Part shown: positions 26,737 through 36,486 of the stretch, in pieces
How positions within the stretch are numbered: the first letter of the stretch is position 1
How the letters are laid out: the number at the start of each line of letters is the position of its first letter
NCBI GenBank assembly: GCA_902521995.1
Contig: CABYTO010000001.1
Location: 98,149 to 162,148 of the forward strand
Direction: 5' to 3'
Origin: an uncultured Prochlorococcus sp.
GTDB taxonomy: Bacteria; Cyanobacteriota; Cyanobacteriia; PCC-6307; Cyanobiaceae
DNA: 64,000 nt
Program-made: the position numbers and the translations under genes
The notes under the pieces: generated by a model
Databases searched by the model: none
Told to the model about the DNA's origin: nothing
Seen by the model: the letters and a program-made list of their open reading frames with translations, nothing else

Positions 26737-27738
26737 TTAATTACTAAGCAGGGATACAATAGATAAAAATATTTGCATAGATTGCTGCTCAAATTCTACT
26801 GATAGTTGGGTTCTGGAAATTAATAACAAAAGACAAATGCCAAACATGTAGAGAATAGACCACCTAAAAAGAGACTTTGCTCTAGAAAGATCATCAGGAG
26901 ATTTCTTTAATTCATTTATTAATTGCAAAAGTCTTCCATTAAACGGCAATAACATAATTCCGTATAAGAGACCCCCTTCAGGTAGAGCAAAGACTCCCAT
27001 AATACTCATTAAAACTGTTGCCCATCCGTAATGGGAAATCGCTTTAGCAGTAAAAACAGATCCTTTAACAGAAGGGAGCATAGGAATACCAACAGATGCG
27101 TAATCATCCTTCAACAAAATTGCAAGTGCCCAAAAATGAGCTGGGGTCCATAACATTACTAAACAAAACAACCACCAACCACTAAGACCTACATGCCCTG
27201 TGGCAGCAGACGCTCCAACTAAGGGTGGTATCGCACCAGCAACTCCTCCGAAAACAATGTTTTTGGTTGTACGAGGTTTCAAAATAACTGTATATAAAAT
27301 TACGTAGCTAAATAAACCAAGAAGAGTTAAACCCGCAGCCAAATAATTTACACCACTTACTAAAAGCATCGAAGCTGCCAAAGTACATGATACGGCGGCT
27401 AAAAATACAGTCTCAGATGACAACTTTCCTGCTGGCAAGGCTCTTTTGCTAGTTCTTGTCATCCTTTTATCTAATTCCATTTCCCACAAGCAATTAAGAG
27501 CTCCTGCTGCTGCAGCTGCCAAAGCGCCTCCTCCTAAAGTGCAGATAAGTTTCGGGGAAGACAAAGGCCATTCTTCTGTTAAAGCCATTCCTCCCAAAGT
27601 TGTGGCCAGTAAAAGTGGGATTAATCTAGGTTTTGCTACTTCAAGCCAAGGCGGCAAAGTTAGTCTTTTTCTTGAAGGGACAACTTCATCCCTAATTGAA
27701 GATTTATAGTTCAAGTTTCCTAAGTTACTACTGTTCAT
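26737..27738 (-). CDS. ctaB: protoheme IX farnesyltransferase (heme O synthase)
   Basis: Adds the farnesyl tail to heme B, giving heme O for cytochrome oxidase. It is a UbiA-superfamily membrane enzyme with [21 protein letters not shown] as its first Asp-rich motif and about nine helices. Its 333 residues include a soluble N-terminal stretch of about 40 residues. Its start overlaps the ctaA stop by 4 nt, so it is co-translated with heme A synthase. Confidence 0.95.
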   Translation of the reverse strand: MNSSNLGNLNYKSSIRDEVVPSRKRLTLPPWLEVAKPRLIPLLLATTLGGMALTEEWPLSSPKLICTLGGGALAAAAAGALNCLWEMELDKRMTRTSKRALPAGKLSSETVFLAAVSCTLAASMLLVSGVNYLAAGLTLLGLFSYVILYTVILKPRTTKNIVFGGVAGAIPPLVGASAATGHVGLSGWWLFCLVMLWTPAHFWALAILLKDDYASVGIPMLPSVKGSVFTAKAISHYGWATVLMSIMGVFALPEGGLLYGIMLLPFNGRLLQLINELKKSPDDLSRAKSLFRWSILYMFGICLLLLISRTQLSVEFEQQSMQIFLSIVSLLSN

Positions 27739-28709
27739 GAGTTGATACCGACCGTTTGAGGATTAAGGGAGTGGTTTAGACCTTTTTTGGTAAAAGGATT
27801 TCTAAAAATTAATGTTGTTAATATCGCAATAAATAAAGAGGCGTTAAGTTGATGACAAATAATAAAAATAGGTTCATTCAAATTTGTTTTAAGACTTAAA
27901 ACACCCAAAGTAATTTGAGAAAACAAGAGAAAAATAAGTTTTGTGAGATATTTCCAATTTTCATTAAGCAAACTTCTCTTATAAATTGCAATAGAAATAA
28001 TCAAAAAAATTGAGAAAGCAATTGGAAAAGCAAATAATTTATGTGTATCTAGAATTAGACATTTTTTATTAAAAGATAAGCAAATATGTGCTGACCAGGT
28101 TGATGAAAGCCTTACGCCAATAAAAGATTGAATCAGAGTAAGTAAAAGAGGAACAAAAAATAATAATCTCCACCAAATGAATGGCTCTTCAATGTCGTCA
28201 TTTTCTAAATTTTGATTTATTGAAATTGTTGTAATGAGAAGTAGAAAAGCTATTAAAAGATGGCCAGTAACAGTATATGAATCAAGCAGGTTTATTACTG
28301 TTAAAGCTCCAAAGGATCCTTGGACAATAACGAGAAAAAGTAATAATGAATAAGTTTTAGGTAACCAATTTGGAATTTCATTTTTCCAAATAATTGAAAG
28401 CGCAAATTTAGAGAGAATTAATATTCCAACAACAAAAGCATCTAGACGATGAAACCACTCTAGAAATACTCTTAGGTTCATATGTTTAAAAGGCAAAAAA
28501 GATCCATAACATAATGGCCAATCTGGACACGCAAGTCCCGCCTCCATGACTCTCGTAGCACCTCCAATTACGATTAGTGCGATAAGTGCAAATACACTAT
28601 GACTTCCCAACCTTTTAAAAATTGTCAGATATTTTGCTTTATATAATTGGTTATTAATCAAATGGATAAAACCTATTATTTTGCATAATAAATTAGATTC
28701 AAAAACCAA
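27735..28709 (-). CDS. ctaA: heme A synthase (COX15/CtaA)
   Basis: Oxidises heme O to heme A in the membrane. It has eight hydrophobic helices, the [19 protein letters not shown] motif near helix 1, conserved heme-ligand histidines ([17 protein letters not shown]) and a second-half cysteine pair in CLSFNKKC. At 324 residues the length is typical. It is divergent from ctaC across a 125-nt spacer, so the whole oxidase locus can be controlled from one place. Confidence 0.92.
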   Translation of the reverse strand: MVFESNLLCKIIGFIHLINNQLYKAKYLTIFKRLGSHSVFALIALIVIGGATRVMEAGLACPDWPLCYGSFLPFKHMNLRVFLEWFHRLDAFVVGILILSKFALSIIWKNEIPNWLPKTYSLLLFLVIVQGSFGALTVINLLDSYTVTGHLLIAFLLLITTISINQNLENDDIEEPFIWWRLLFFVPLLLTLIQSFIGVRLSSTWSAHICLSFNKKCLILDTHKLFAFPIAFSIFLIISIAIYKRSLLNENWKYLTKLIFLLFSQITLGVLSLKTNLNEPIFIICHQLNASLFIAILTTLIFRNPFTKKGLNHSLNPQTVGINS

Positions 28710-28834
28710 ACATTAATTAAAAATTAATATGTTTAATTTAAAAAATAATTTACTAATTTAATCTTTTTTCCCTGACAATTAACTCTAAAAAGTTATTAAT
28801 AATACGCCTTTTATTTCATAAATCTTAAGAAGTT

Positions 28835-29728
28835 GTGAATTTAAATGTTTTTCTTTTAACAAAGGATGCAGGATTAAAAAAATTGAATATCTTGAGAATA
28901 TATATTCAAATATTTATAGATCAATTGTTAAATAAAAAAATTTATTTAATATTAATTATTTCACTCGTTTTTGCTATATCTTTTTGGATTGGTTTTAACG
29001 TAAATTTGCTTCCAGCGGAAGCAAGTATTAATGCACCAATTTACGATGAACTTTTTAAAATACTTTTCATCACTGGATTAATTATTTTTATAGGAATGAC
29101 AATAGCTGTTATTTATAGCTTATTTAAGTTCAGGAAAAGAAATGATCAGATAGGAGATGGTATTGCTTTAGAGGGGAATTTAAGCTTAGAAATTGTATGG
29201 ACAATTATTCCTTCAATAATTGTTTTGTTAATAGGTTTATATAGCTACAACATATACGATCGAATGGGAGGTATGAAAGAACTAAATCATAACCACGAAA
29301 TGATGAGTTCTAATTCTGAAAAAATATGGGCTGGAATAAGTCAAACTAATGATAATGAAATAGCAATAAATAATTTATCAATTGAAGTTTCAGCTATGCA
29401 ATTTGCGTTTCTATTCAATTATCCAAAGGGCAATTTCATATCAGGAGAACTACACGTTCCTGTTGATCAAAAAGTATCAATAAAAATGGAATCCAAAGAT
29501 GTCATTCATGCTTTTTGGGTGCCAGAGTTCAGAATTAAACAGGATATTATCCCTGGGCAACCTACTATTCTAAATTTCACTCCTACAAAAGTAGGAAAAT
29601 ATCCGATAATTTGTGCAGAATTATGTGGCCCATATCATGGAGGGATGAGAGCCTCCATAATTGTTGAAGAAGAATCTGTTTACAACGAATGGTTTAACAA
29701 AAATAAAAAACCAGAGGTAAATTTATGA
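28835..29728 (+). CDS. ctaC: cytochrome c oxidase subunit II
   Basis: Accepts electrons from cytochrome c6 or plastocyanin through its binuclear CuA site. The CuA ligands are intact in CAELCGPYHGGM, with the upstream His in VIHAFWVPEF. Two N-terminal helices anchor the lumenal/periplasmic domain. The GTG start at 28835 gives 297 residues; a TTG at about 28880 (NILRIYIQIF) would remove 15 residues and cannot be excluded. Its stop overlaps the ctaD start by 4 nt. Confidence 0.93.
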   Translation: MNLNVFLLTKDAGLKKLNILRIYIQIFIDQLLNKKIYLILIISLVFAISFWIGFNVNLLPAEASINAPIYDELFKILFITGLIIFIGMTIAVIYSLFKFRKRNDQIGDGIALEGNLSLEIVWTIIPSIIVLLIGLYSYNIYDRMGGMKELNHNHEMMSSNSEKIWAGISQTNDNEIAINNLSIEVSAMQFAFLFNYPKGNFISGELHVPVDQKVSIKMESKDVIHAFWVPEFRIKQDIIPGQPTILNFTPTKVGKYPIICAELCGPYHGGMRASIIVEEESVYNEWFNKNKKPEVNL

Positions 29729-31350
29729 CAATATCAATTGATCAACAAAAAACTAATAATGAAAGCCTTCAACCTAAAGGATGGCTTAGATACTTTAGTT
29801 TTAGCCTTGATCATAAAGTAATTGGGATACAATACTTAGTCTGCGGCTTTCTTTTCTATTTAATAGGAGGAACCTTAGCGAGCGCTATAAGAATTGAACT
29901 GGCTAGTCCAATGTCTGACTTTATGCCTAGAGATGTTTATAACCAAGTTTTAACTCTGCACGGAACAATAATGATATTCCTTTGGATAGTGCCTGTAGTT
30001 AATGGTGCTTTTGGAAATTATTTAATTCCATTTTATGTAGGTGCAAGAGATATGGCATTCCCAAGATTAAATGCTGTTGCTTTTTGGTTAATTCCTCCTT
30101 CAGGTTTGATGCTGGTAGCAAGCTATTTTGTTGAGGGTGCTGCTCAGGCTGGATGGACGGCTTATCCTCCTTTGAGCATAACTACTCCTCAATCGGGACA
30201 AATTATTTGGATTTTGAGCGTTTTATTACTTGGAGGCAGTTCTATATTTGGTGGAATAAACTTTATCGCGACCATTATCAAACTAAGAAGGCCTGGATTA
30301 AAACTTATGCAATTGCCAATGTATTGTTGGGCAATGCTTGGAACAAGTCTATTAGTTGTTTTGTCAACTCCTGTTTTAGCAGGCACTTTAATTCTACTAA
30401 GCTTCGATATCATCGCTAATACAGGTTTTTTCAATCCTGTTTTAGGTGGCAATGTCGTAGTTTATCAGCATTTATTTTGGTTTTATTCTCATCCAGCTGT
30501 ATACATTATGGTCCTTCCTGCCTTTGGTTTAGTTAGTGAAATACTTCCTGTACATGCTAGAAAACCACTTTTTGGATATACAACAATGGTTTTTTCAATA
30601 ATGGGGATAGTGGTTTTAGGTTTAGTTGTTTGGGCGCATCACATGTTTACGAGTGGAACGCCCCCTTGGATGAGATTATTCTTTACTATCGCCACAGCAT
30701 TTATTGCTGTTCCGACAGGTATAAAATTTTTCAATTGGGTTGCAACATTATGGGGAGGTAAAATTACCATTAATAGTGCTATGTTATTCTCTTGCGGATT
30801 TATTATAAATTTTGTTTTTGGAGGTATTACAGGAGTTGCTTTGGCGCAGGTACCCTTCGATATTCACGTACATGATACCTATTTCGTTGTAGCCCATTTT
30901 CATTACATAGTTTATGGTGGGACTGTTTTTATTATTTTCTCTTCCATTTATCATTGGTTCCCCAAAGTAACTGGAAAAATGCTCAATGAAAAATTAGGAA
31001 TTTTACATTTTATCATTACTTTTATTGGATTTAACTTGTGCTTTGCTCCTCAACATTGGCTTGGTTTAAATGGAATGCCAAGAAGAGTTGCAGAATATGA
31101 TCCTCAATTCCAGTTCGTTAATCAAGTTAGTAGCTTTGGGGCTCTTTTGATGGCTATAAGCACAATCCCTTTTTTAATTAACGTATTCCTTAGTGTGAGA
31201 AATGGAAAAAATGCTGGAGATAACCCTTGGAATGCTCTTACACCTGAATGGTTAACATCTTCTCCACCTCCAGTTGAAAATTGGGAAGGAGAAGCTCCAT
31301 TAGTTGAAGAACCATATGGTTATGGTAAAGAAATTTCTGAACAGAAATAA
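29725..31350 (+). CDS. ctaD: cytochrome c oxidase subunit I
   Basis: The catalytic subunit of the aa3-type terminal oxidase, with 12 helices. Heme a, heme a3 and CuB ligands are visible in LTLHGTIM, FWFYSHPAVYIMVLPAFG (the crosslinked His-Tyr), WAHHMFTSG and FVVAHFHYIVYGG. At 541 residues the length is normal. It is the middle gene of ctaC-ctaD-ctaE and is used for dark respiration. Confidence 0.97.
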   Translation: MTISIDQQKTNNESLQPKGWLRYFSFSLDHKVIGIQYLVCGFLFYLIGGTLASAIRIELASPMSDFMPRDVYNQVLTLHGTIMIFLWIVPVVNGAFGNYLIPFYVGARDMAFPRLNAVAFWLIPPSGLMLVASYFVEGAAQAGWTAYPPLSITTPQSGQIIWILSVLLLGGSSIFGGINFIATIIKLRRPGLKLMQLPMYCWAMLGTSLLVVLSTPVLAGTLILLSFDIIANTGFFNPVLGGNVVVYQHLFWFYSHPAVYIMVLPAFGLVSEILPVHARKPLFGYTTMVFSIMGIVVLGLVVWAHHMFTSGTPPWMRLFFTIATAFIAVPTGIKFFNWVATLWGGKITINSAMLFSCGFIINFVFGGITGVALAQVPFDIHVHDTYFVVAHFHYIVYGGTVFIIFSSIYHWFPKVTGKMLNEKLGILHFIITFIGFNLCFAPQHWLGLNGMPRRVAEYDPQFQFVNQVSSFGALLMAISTIPFLINVFLSVRNGKNAGDNPWNALTPEWLTSSPPPVENWEGEAPLVEEPYGYGKEISEQK

Positions 31351-31356
31351 AAACAT

Positions 31357-31959
31357 ATGACAACACTAGATAGCTCAAAAGAAATTCAAAAAAATAATTC
31401 TGAAGTTAATGAAACACATGAAGACTTCAGAATGTTTGGTCTCATAACTTTCCTAATTGCGGACGGAATGACTTTTGCTGGATTCTTTGCTGCTTATTTA
31501 ACTTATAAAGCAGTAAATCCATTACCAGATGGTGCTATTTATGAATTAGAACTACCAATACCTACTCTCAATACAATTTTGTTACTTGTTAGTAGTGCAA
31601 CTTTCCATAAAGCAGGCAAAGCACTTTTAAAAGATAAAAACTCAGATTCCCAAAAATGGTTATTTTTTACTGCTTTTCTTGGAATTATATTTTTAATATG
31701 TCAATTATTTGAATATTTTCATTTACCTTTTGGATTAACCGATAATTTATTTGCAAGTACTTTTTATGCTCTTACTGGTTTTCATGGATTACATGTCACT
31801 TTAGGCACTTTAATGATTTTAATTATTGCATGGCAATCGAGAAGCAATGGCGGAAGATTAAACAGTCAAAATATGTTTCCATTGGAAGCTGTTGAATTAT
31901 ACTGGCATTTTGTAGATGGAATATGGGTTGTTTTATTTATTATTTTGTATCTTTTATAA
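31357..31959 (+). CDS. ctaE: cytochrome c oxidase subunit III
   Basis: A structural membrane subunit of the oxidase. Five-helix form with 200 residues; signatures FGLITFLIADGMTFAGFFAAYLTY, TGFHGLHVTLGT and ELYWHFVDGIWVVLF. It lies 6 nt downstream of ctaD. It ends the oxidase operon; a 97-nt AT-rich spacer separates it from the AbrB-like gene. Confidence 0.95.
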   Translation: MTTLDSSKEIQKNNSEVNETHEDFRMFGLITFLIADGMTFAGFFAAYLTYKAVNPLPDGAIYELELPIPTLNTILLLVSSATFHKAGKALLKDKNSDSQKWLFFTAFLGIIFLICQLFEYFHLPFGLTDNLFASTFYALTGFHGLHVTLGTLMILIIAWQSRSNGGRLNSQNMFPLEAVELYWHFVDGIWVVLFIILYLL

Positions 31960-32056
31960 AAAACTTAATTTCAAAAATAAAATATATTTTTTATTAATTT
32001 ATATTGCCACGGTTCTAATTTTTAGTAAGAATAAAGAATTATGAATTTGTCAGATA

Positions 32057-32410
32057 ATGCTAGAAGGGAAAGAACTACTTGAAAAAGCAAAGTTATTAAG
32101 TAAAAAATCTGAAGATGAGATAGCAATAGGTTGTGGGTACGTAGGTCCAAGTGGAAGAATCTTAAGAAAAAGTTTTTATAGAGCGCTTATCGAAGCTAAG
32201 GGTTACAAAATAGGCAAGGGTAGGTATGGGAAAAATGGTAATAGAGCTTCAAGAGGCAGACAGACAGAATTCAAAACTAAAGTTCATGGCAATGGGAACC
32301 TATTAATTGGTCATGCCTACACCAAAAAATTAGGTCTAGAACCTGGTCAGGAATTTAAAATCGATCTTAAAAAAGAGTCAAAAACGATTTATCTGATTCC
32401 ATTAAATTAA
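32057..32410 (+). CDS. cyAbrB-type transcriptional regulator
   Basis: A 117-residue AbrB-like DNA-binding protein. The cyanobacterial type has its AbrB domain at the C terminus (FKTKVHGNGNLLIGHAYTKKLGLEPGQEFKIDL) after a conserved N-terminal region (AIGCGYVGPSGRILRKSFYRALIEAKGY). cyAbrB proteins bind broadly to the chromosome and tune carbon/nitrogen genes. It stands downstream of the oxidase operon and convergent with ribE; its regulon cannot be read from this window. Confidence 0.9.
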   Translation: MLEGKELLEKAKLLSKKSEDEIAIGCGYVGPSGRILRKSFYRALIEAKGYKIGKGRYGKNGNRASRGRQTEFKTKVHGNGNLLIGHAYTKKLGLEPGQEFKIDLKKESKTIYLIPLN

Positions 32411-32420
32411 AAAATATATT

Positions 32421-33074
32421 TTACCAACCGTTTTCTTTAAGCCACTCGGAAGAAATATTATTAGAAGAAAAATCTTGATTACTATTTTTATTAAATAAAA
32501 GTAATTTCTCTACATATTTAATTAGTGCATCTGCCTCAAGGTTTACGATGTCACCGATATTTAATTTATTCAGATTTGTGTTATGCCAAGTATGAGGAAT
32601 TATCGCAATAGTGAATATTTCTCCTTCCCGCTCATATTTTGCAATCGTAAGACTTATACCATTTACACAAATACTCCCTTTATTAACTACATATTTTGAA
32701 AAATTATTATTTTTCCACTTTATTGATAAGAGCCAAGATTTCGCTAATTTTTCTATATTCTCAACTGTTCCAAGGCCATCAACATGTCCGCTGACTATAT
32801 GCCCTCCCAGACGGTCAGACACCCTAAGAGCAGGCTCCAAATTAACAATCTGATTCAGGTTCGACTTTACTCCTAAAGTTGTTTTTTTTAATGTCTCCTC
32901 ACTAACATCAACAGTAAATTTATTTTGAAAAATCTCTTTAACTGTCAAACAAATTCCATCAACAGCTATGCTGTCACCTATTGCCATATCAAATAAATTA
33001 TCTAGAATTTCAATTTCTAAAATATTTTTTTCTTTATTTAGTTTTCCAACTGATTGAATTATTCCTGTAAACAT
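32421..33074 (-). CDS. ribE: riboflavin synthase, alpha subunit
   Basis: Dismutates two lumazines to riboflavin. The protein has two tandem lumazine-binding repeats, visible as MFTGIIQSVGKL with IGDSIAVDGICLTV in the first, and GHIVSGHVDGLGTV with KGSICVNGISLTI in the second. At 217 residues the length is normal. It is transcribed alone, convergent with the cyAbrB gene. No FMN riboswitch is recognisable in the 112-nt upstream spacer. Confidence 0.95.
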   Translation of the reverse strand: MFTGIIQSVGKLNKEKNILEIEILDNLFDMAIGDSIAVDGICLTVKEIFQNKFTVDVSEETLKKTTLGVKSNLNQIVNLEPALRVSDRLGGHIVSGHVDGLGTVENIEKLAKSWLLSIKWKNNNFSKYVVNKGSICVNGISLTIAKYEREGEIFTIAIIPHTWHNTNLNKLNIGDIVNLEADALIKYVEKLLLFNKNSNQDFSSNNISSEWLKENGW

Positions 33075-33186
33075 AGCTTTAAGAAAAATATTTTTACAAA
33101 ATTTTGTATTTACTTTAATTTACTTTAAATGATTTTCAACTATAAATAAATTAAAGAGTAAATAAAAAGAAATTGATCATATTTAG

Positions 33187-34329
33187 ATGATTATTAATTC
33201 ACAAAAAAGATCATTTGGTAGAGGGGCGAAAGTGAGCTTATTCACTTTAGGGACAATGAGAGCAACTGAAAGTCTCGAAAAAATGTATGACATAATAAAA
33301 AATGCATATTATGTAGGAATTAACCACATAGAGACAGCACCCTCTTATGGTGATGCTGAATCACTTATTGGAAATTCAATAAAAAAACTAGCAATAGAAG
33401 AGAATATAAAAGAAAAAAATTGGGTGATCACTTCCAAAGTTTTACCAAAGGGTGATTTTGACTTTTTAAAAAATAATTTTAAAAAGTCTCTTAAAAATTT
33501 AAATCGCGAGAAAATTAATAATCTTGCAATTCATGGACTTAACTTAAAACAACATCTAGATTGGGTTCTTGCTGGAGAGGGTAAGAAATTCATATCTTGG
33601 ATACTTGAGAAGGAACTAGTTGATCAAGTCGGTTTTAGTTCTCACGGAAGTTTTTCACTAATTAAAGATGCAATTAACTGTGAAGTTTTTACTTTTTGTT
33701 GTCTTCATTTACATTATTTAGATCAATCTAAGATTGCTTTAGCAGAGGAAGCTATAAAAAAAGGTATGGGAGTTTTAGCCATATCACCTGCAGATAAAGG
33801 GGGTAGATTGTATTCTCCAAGTGATATTTTGATGGAGGCCTCTAAGCCTTTTCATCCATTAGAATTAGCGTATCGATTTCTTCTATCAAAAGGGATTACA
33901 ACTTTATCCTTGGGGGCGGCAAACAAAAAAGATTTTGAATTTGCGCATAAACTTAGAAACTCATTTGAGAAGCTTACAAAACTTGAAAAAAGCGCTCTTA
34001 ATAAAATTGAGGAAGTTTCTAATGAAAGATTAAACTCAACCAAATGTGAACAATGTAGATCTTGTCTTCCATGTCCAAATGAAGTGCCTATTCCAGAAAT
34101 ACTTCGTTTAAGAAATATATCTGTTGGTTATGGGCAATTAGAATTTTCAAAAGAAAGATACAATTTAATAGGAAAAGCTGGACACTGGTGGGAAGAAAAA
34201 AATTCCTCATTTTGTCAAGAATGTAATGAATGTGTTCCTAAATGTCCTAGTAAATTAGATATACCAAATTTATTAAAGGAAACTCATAACTTATTAATTG
34301 AAAATCCTACAAAAAGATTATGGGGATAA
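33187..34329 (+). CDS. aldo/keto reductase with C-terminal [4Fe-4S] domain
   Basis: A 380-residue fusion. The first 280 residues are an AKR barrel (INHIETAPSYGDAESLIG near the active-site Tyr, a Lys in VITSKV, and AIHGLNL). The C terminus carries two cysteine clusters, CEQCRSCLPCP and CQECNECVPKCP, resembling a bacterial ferredoxin pair. This architecture is widespread but its substrate is unknown; ferredoxin-linked redox chemistry is inferred. Its last 12 bases overlap the convergent lipoprotein gene. Confidence 0.88.
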   Translation: MIINSQKRSFGRGAKVSLFTLGTMRATESLEKMYDIIKNAYYVGINHIETAPSYGDAESLIGNSIKKLAIEENIKEKNWVITSKVLPKGDFDFLKNNFKKSLKNLNREKINNLAIHGLNLKQHLDWVLAGEGKKFISWILEKELVDQVGFSSHGSFSLIKDAINCEVFTFCCLHLHYLDQSKIALAEEAIKKGMGVLAISPADKGGRLYSPSDILMEASKPFHPLELAYRFLLSKGITTLSLGAANKKDFEFAHKLRNSFEKLTKLEKSALNKIEEVSNERLNSTKCEQCRSCLPCPNEVPIPEILRLRNISVGYGQLEFSKERYNLIGKAGHWWEEKNSSFCQECNECVPKCPSKLDIPNLLKETHNLLIENPTKRLWG

Positions 34330-35316
34330 GGACTCATTCCAGATATTTTTAAGATTAATTTTTTGTTCATTTGTTAAGACAGGGAAAGACCAACTATTTT
34401 CCCAACATTTCTCAGAAGGTCCTGAGATAGGGAGCATTTCAGTTTTATATTTACTTTGTAAATAATCACTATTGAATGGAAGATACCAACCCTGGCTTAC
34501 TAACTTATCTACTATTGATTTATTTTCTAAAGATTTAATCCATTTAATTAATATTGCATTATTTAGATTTGATCGACTAAGTAGAAAATGCCACATCAAA
34601 GGTACGCCTTGGCTTGGGAAAACTAAAGAAAGCCTTGGATCTATTTTTAAATATTTTGAACAAAGACTATATGGAACTATTGCGACAATAGCATCAGAAT
34701 TAATCAACCAATTGAGCATATTTTTATCATCAAATAACATTGCTTGGCTTTTGAGTTTTTTTAAAGAATTATATGAATTAATTTTTTGAGCAATTGACAA
34801 TATTATTCTTGGACTTTGTGGAAAAATAATTTTCCCAGTTAATTTTTTAGAAAGAAGAAAATCCCATGATATTCTTGCTGAATTTACTAATTCTTTATTA
34901 TTTTTAATGATAATTGTATAGGGTACTACGCCAATAGGAAATAATTTACTCCTCTGATTTCGATTAAAGCTTCCCAAAAAATCTATCGATCTCTTATCCA
35001 AATTTTCGAATAGTGCATATTCATTTATTTTTTCAAATTCTGAAAAATCTATACTAGAAATCCATCCATCATTTATTAAAGTAAAATCAGAATTGAAAAT
35101 TGTCTTTCTATTTTTTTGTAACCGAATATTTTCAAAATTAATTTTTTCTTGCTTCCAATCTTTCGGGATCGTATCTTTAAAAGATTTTGGATAAAAAGAA
35201 TTTTGTAATGCAATTTTTACTTTGTTAGGTAGATTACTGCAAGAGTTTAAGAAAAATAAAAGGGAAAGCTTACAACAATTCAAAAATTCTCTTCTGGTTG
35301 CAAATTTTGAAAACAT
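34318..35316 (-). CDS. periplasmic solute-binding-like lipoprotein
   Basis: A 332-residue protein with a signal that carries TRREFL then a hydrophobic core and the lipobox LNSC (Cys26). The mature part resembles type-2 periplasmic binding proteins of the polyamine/iron class (FPIGVVPYTIIIKN, LLSKKLTGKIIFPQSPRIIL, SLVFPSQGVPLMWHFLLSR). No ABC permease or ATPase is adjacent, so it is an orphan binding protein. It abuts the cobT-like gene (ends 35316/35317). The ligand is unknown. Confidence 0.7.
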   Translation of the reverse strand: MFSKFATRREFLNCCKLSLLFFLNSCSNLPNKVKIALQNSFYPKSFKDTIPKDWKQEKINFENIRLQKNRKTIFNSDFTLINDGWISSIDFSEFEKINEYALFENLDKRSIDFLGSFNRNQRSKLFPIGVVPYTIIIKNNKELVNSARISWDFLLSKKLTGKIIFPQSPRIILSIAQKINSYNSLKKLKSQAMLFDDKNMLNWLINSDAIVAIVPYSLCSKYLKIDPRLSLVFPSQGVPLMWHFLLSRSNLNNAILIKWIKSLENKSIVDKLVSQGWYLPFNSDYLQSKYKTEMLPISGPSEKCWENSWSFPVLTNEQKINLKNIWNESLSP

Positions 35317-36474
35317 TCAGCAATCCTTCTCTAAAGAAATTTGACCTAGACACTTCATCATTTCCAGATTTTGTTGACACAATGAAACTATTTCTTCATT
35401 TTTAAATCCATCTAAGAAAGCAAGCAATGATATTCCACCAGCACCTACACCTTCTTTTACATGACCTAATTCATAATCCTTCAATTCTTTGTATTTTGAA
35501 GATTTGAAATTTAAAGGACTTGCTAAACCTAATAATTTGACATCAAATTTTTCATTAATTAGATTTACTAAATCATTTAGAGAATTATCTTTCACAAGCC
35601 ATCCAGTTGTCGCAATAAAAACATCTTCAATAAATGCATTTTTATTTTTTTCATCTAAAAATTCTAATACAAGCAAAATGACCGCTAACATCTGACTTCC
35701 TCCAGACAAAATTACAGGTTGTTTTGCTAACCTGGCACCAATCAGAAGACCCATTGAGAAAGCTTGGAAAGGATCACCAACCGCCGCGACAACATCAAAA
35801 GAGTCGAAATCAGCCTTGAAATTTGCATTGAAAAGTCCTCTTTCAACTACTTGTCTCCTTAATTCTCTTGGAGCTTTAAATAAACTACTCCCTATTAAAT
35901 TCGATACCTGCAAACCAAAAGCTTCCATTACTGCCTGAGCAGTTGTGGTGCCCCCCGGTACAGATTCAGCAATTAAAACTGTTTGTTTTAAAGATTTTCC
36001 TATCGCAAGACCTTTTTCATAGAGATTTAAAACTCTCTCTTTAGTCATCGATTTACCAGTAGTAAGACAATTTGATGGTCCCAAATTTCTATCTTCTACG
36101 ACCAAATGATTAAAATAAGGCTTAGCTCCTATTCCCAGAGGAACAATAACTGGATAAATATTTATAAGCTTTGAACAAACATGACTGATTAGGGCAGGAG
36201 TTACTCCTGCATTGAGAAGAGGCAATTTATATTTATGATCTTTTGAAGCACCCTCAAGCAAAAATTCGGCATCTGCGAGCGCAGTAGTTCTCCTTGATTT
36301 TGCATTAATGCCTGCTGCGGAAATTCCTGGGATTTGAGATGTATTAGTGCCAGCAATTATCAGAAATATTTTTAAATTCTTAATATTCTTTTTCAGTAAT
36401 TCTATCTTATTAAGTTGTCTTTTTTTATTGGATTCATTACCAAAAAAATTTATCCCAAATTCTGTACTGTACAT
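35317..36474 (-). CDS. cobT: CobT-like nicotinate-nucleotide phosphoribosyltransferase
   Basis: A 385-residue member of the TIGR00303/CobT-like family that activates the lower base of cobamides from nicotinate mononucleotide. Segments AGTNTSQIPGISAAGINAKSRRTTALADAEFL, AESVPGGTTTAQAVMEAFG and a Gly-rich VILSGGSQMLAVI support this. Together with cobM at 16 kb it fits Prochlorococcus pseudocobalamin synthesis. The true substrate base is inferred. It starts the run cobT-lipoprotein on the minus strand, 12 nt after the DUF2232 gene. Confidence 0.85.
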   Translation of the reverse strand: MYSTEFGINFFGNESNKKRQLNKIELLKKNIKNLKIFLIIAGTNTSQIPGISAAGINAKSRRTTALADAEFLLEGASKDHKYKLPLLNAGVTPALISHVCSKLINIYPVIVPLGIGAKPYFNHLVVEDRNLGPSNCLTTGKSMTKERVLNLYEKGLAIGKSLKQTVLIAESVPGGTTTAQAVMEAFGLQVSNLIGSSLFKAPRELRRQVVERGLFNANFKADFDSFDVVAAVGDPFQAFSMGLLIGARLAKQPVILSGGSQMLAVILLVLEFLDEKNKNAFIEDVFIATTGWLVKDNSLNDLVNLINEKFDVKLLGLASPLNFKSSKYKELKDYELGHVKEGVGAGGISLLAFLDGFKNEEIVSLCQQNLEMMKCLGQISLEKDC

Positions 36475-36486
36475 TCTTACTTTTTT

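Noticed and set aside
33075-33186. Possible FMN riboswitch upstream of ribE
   Set aside because: The spacer is AT-rich and lacks the conserved GC-rich helices of the RFN element.
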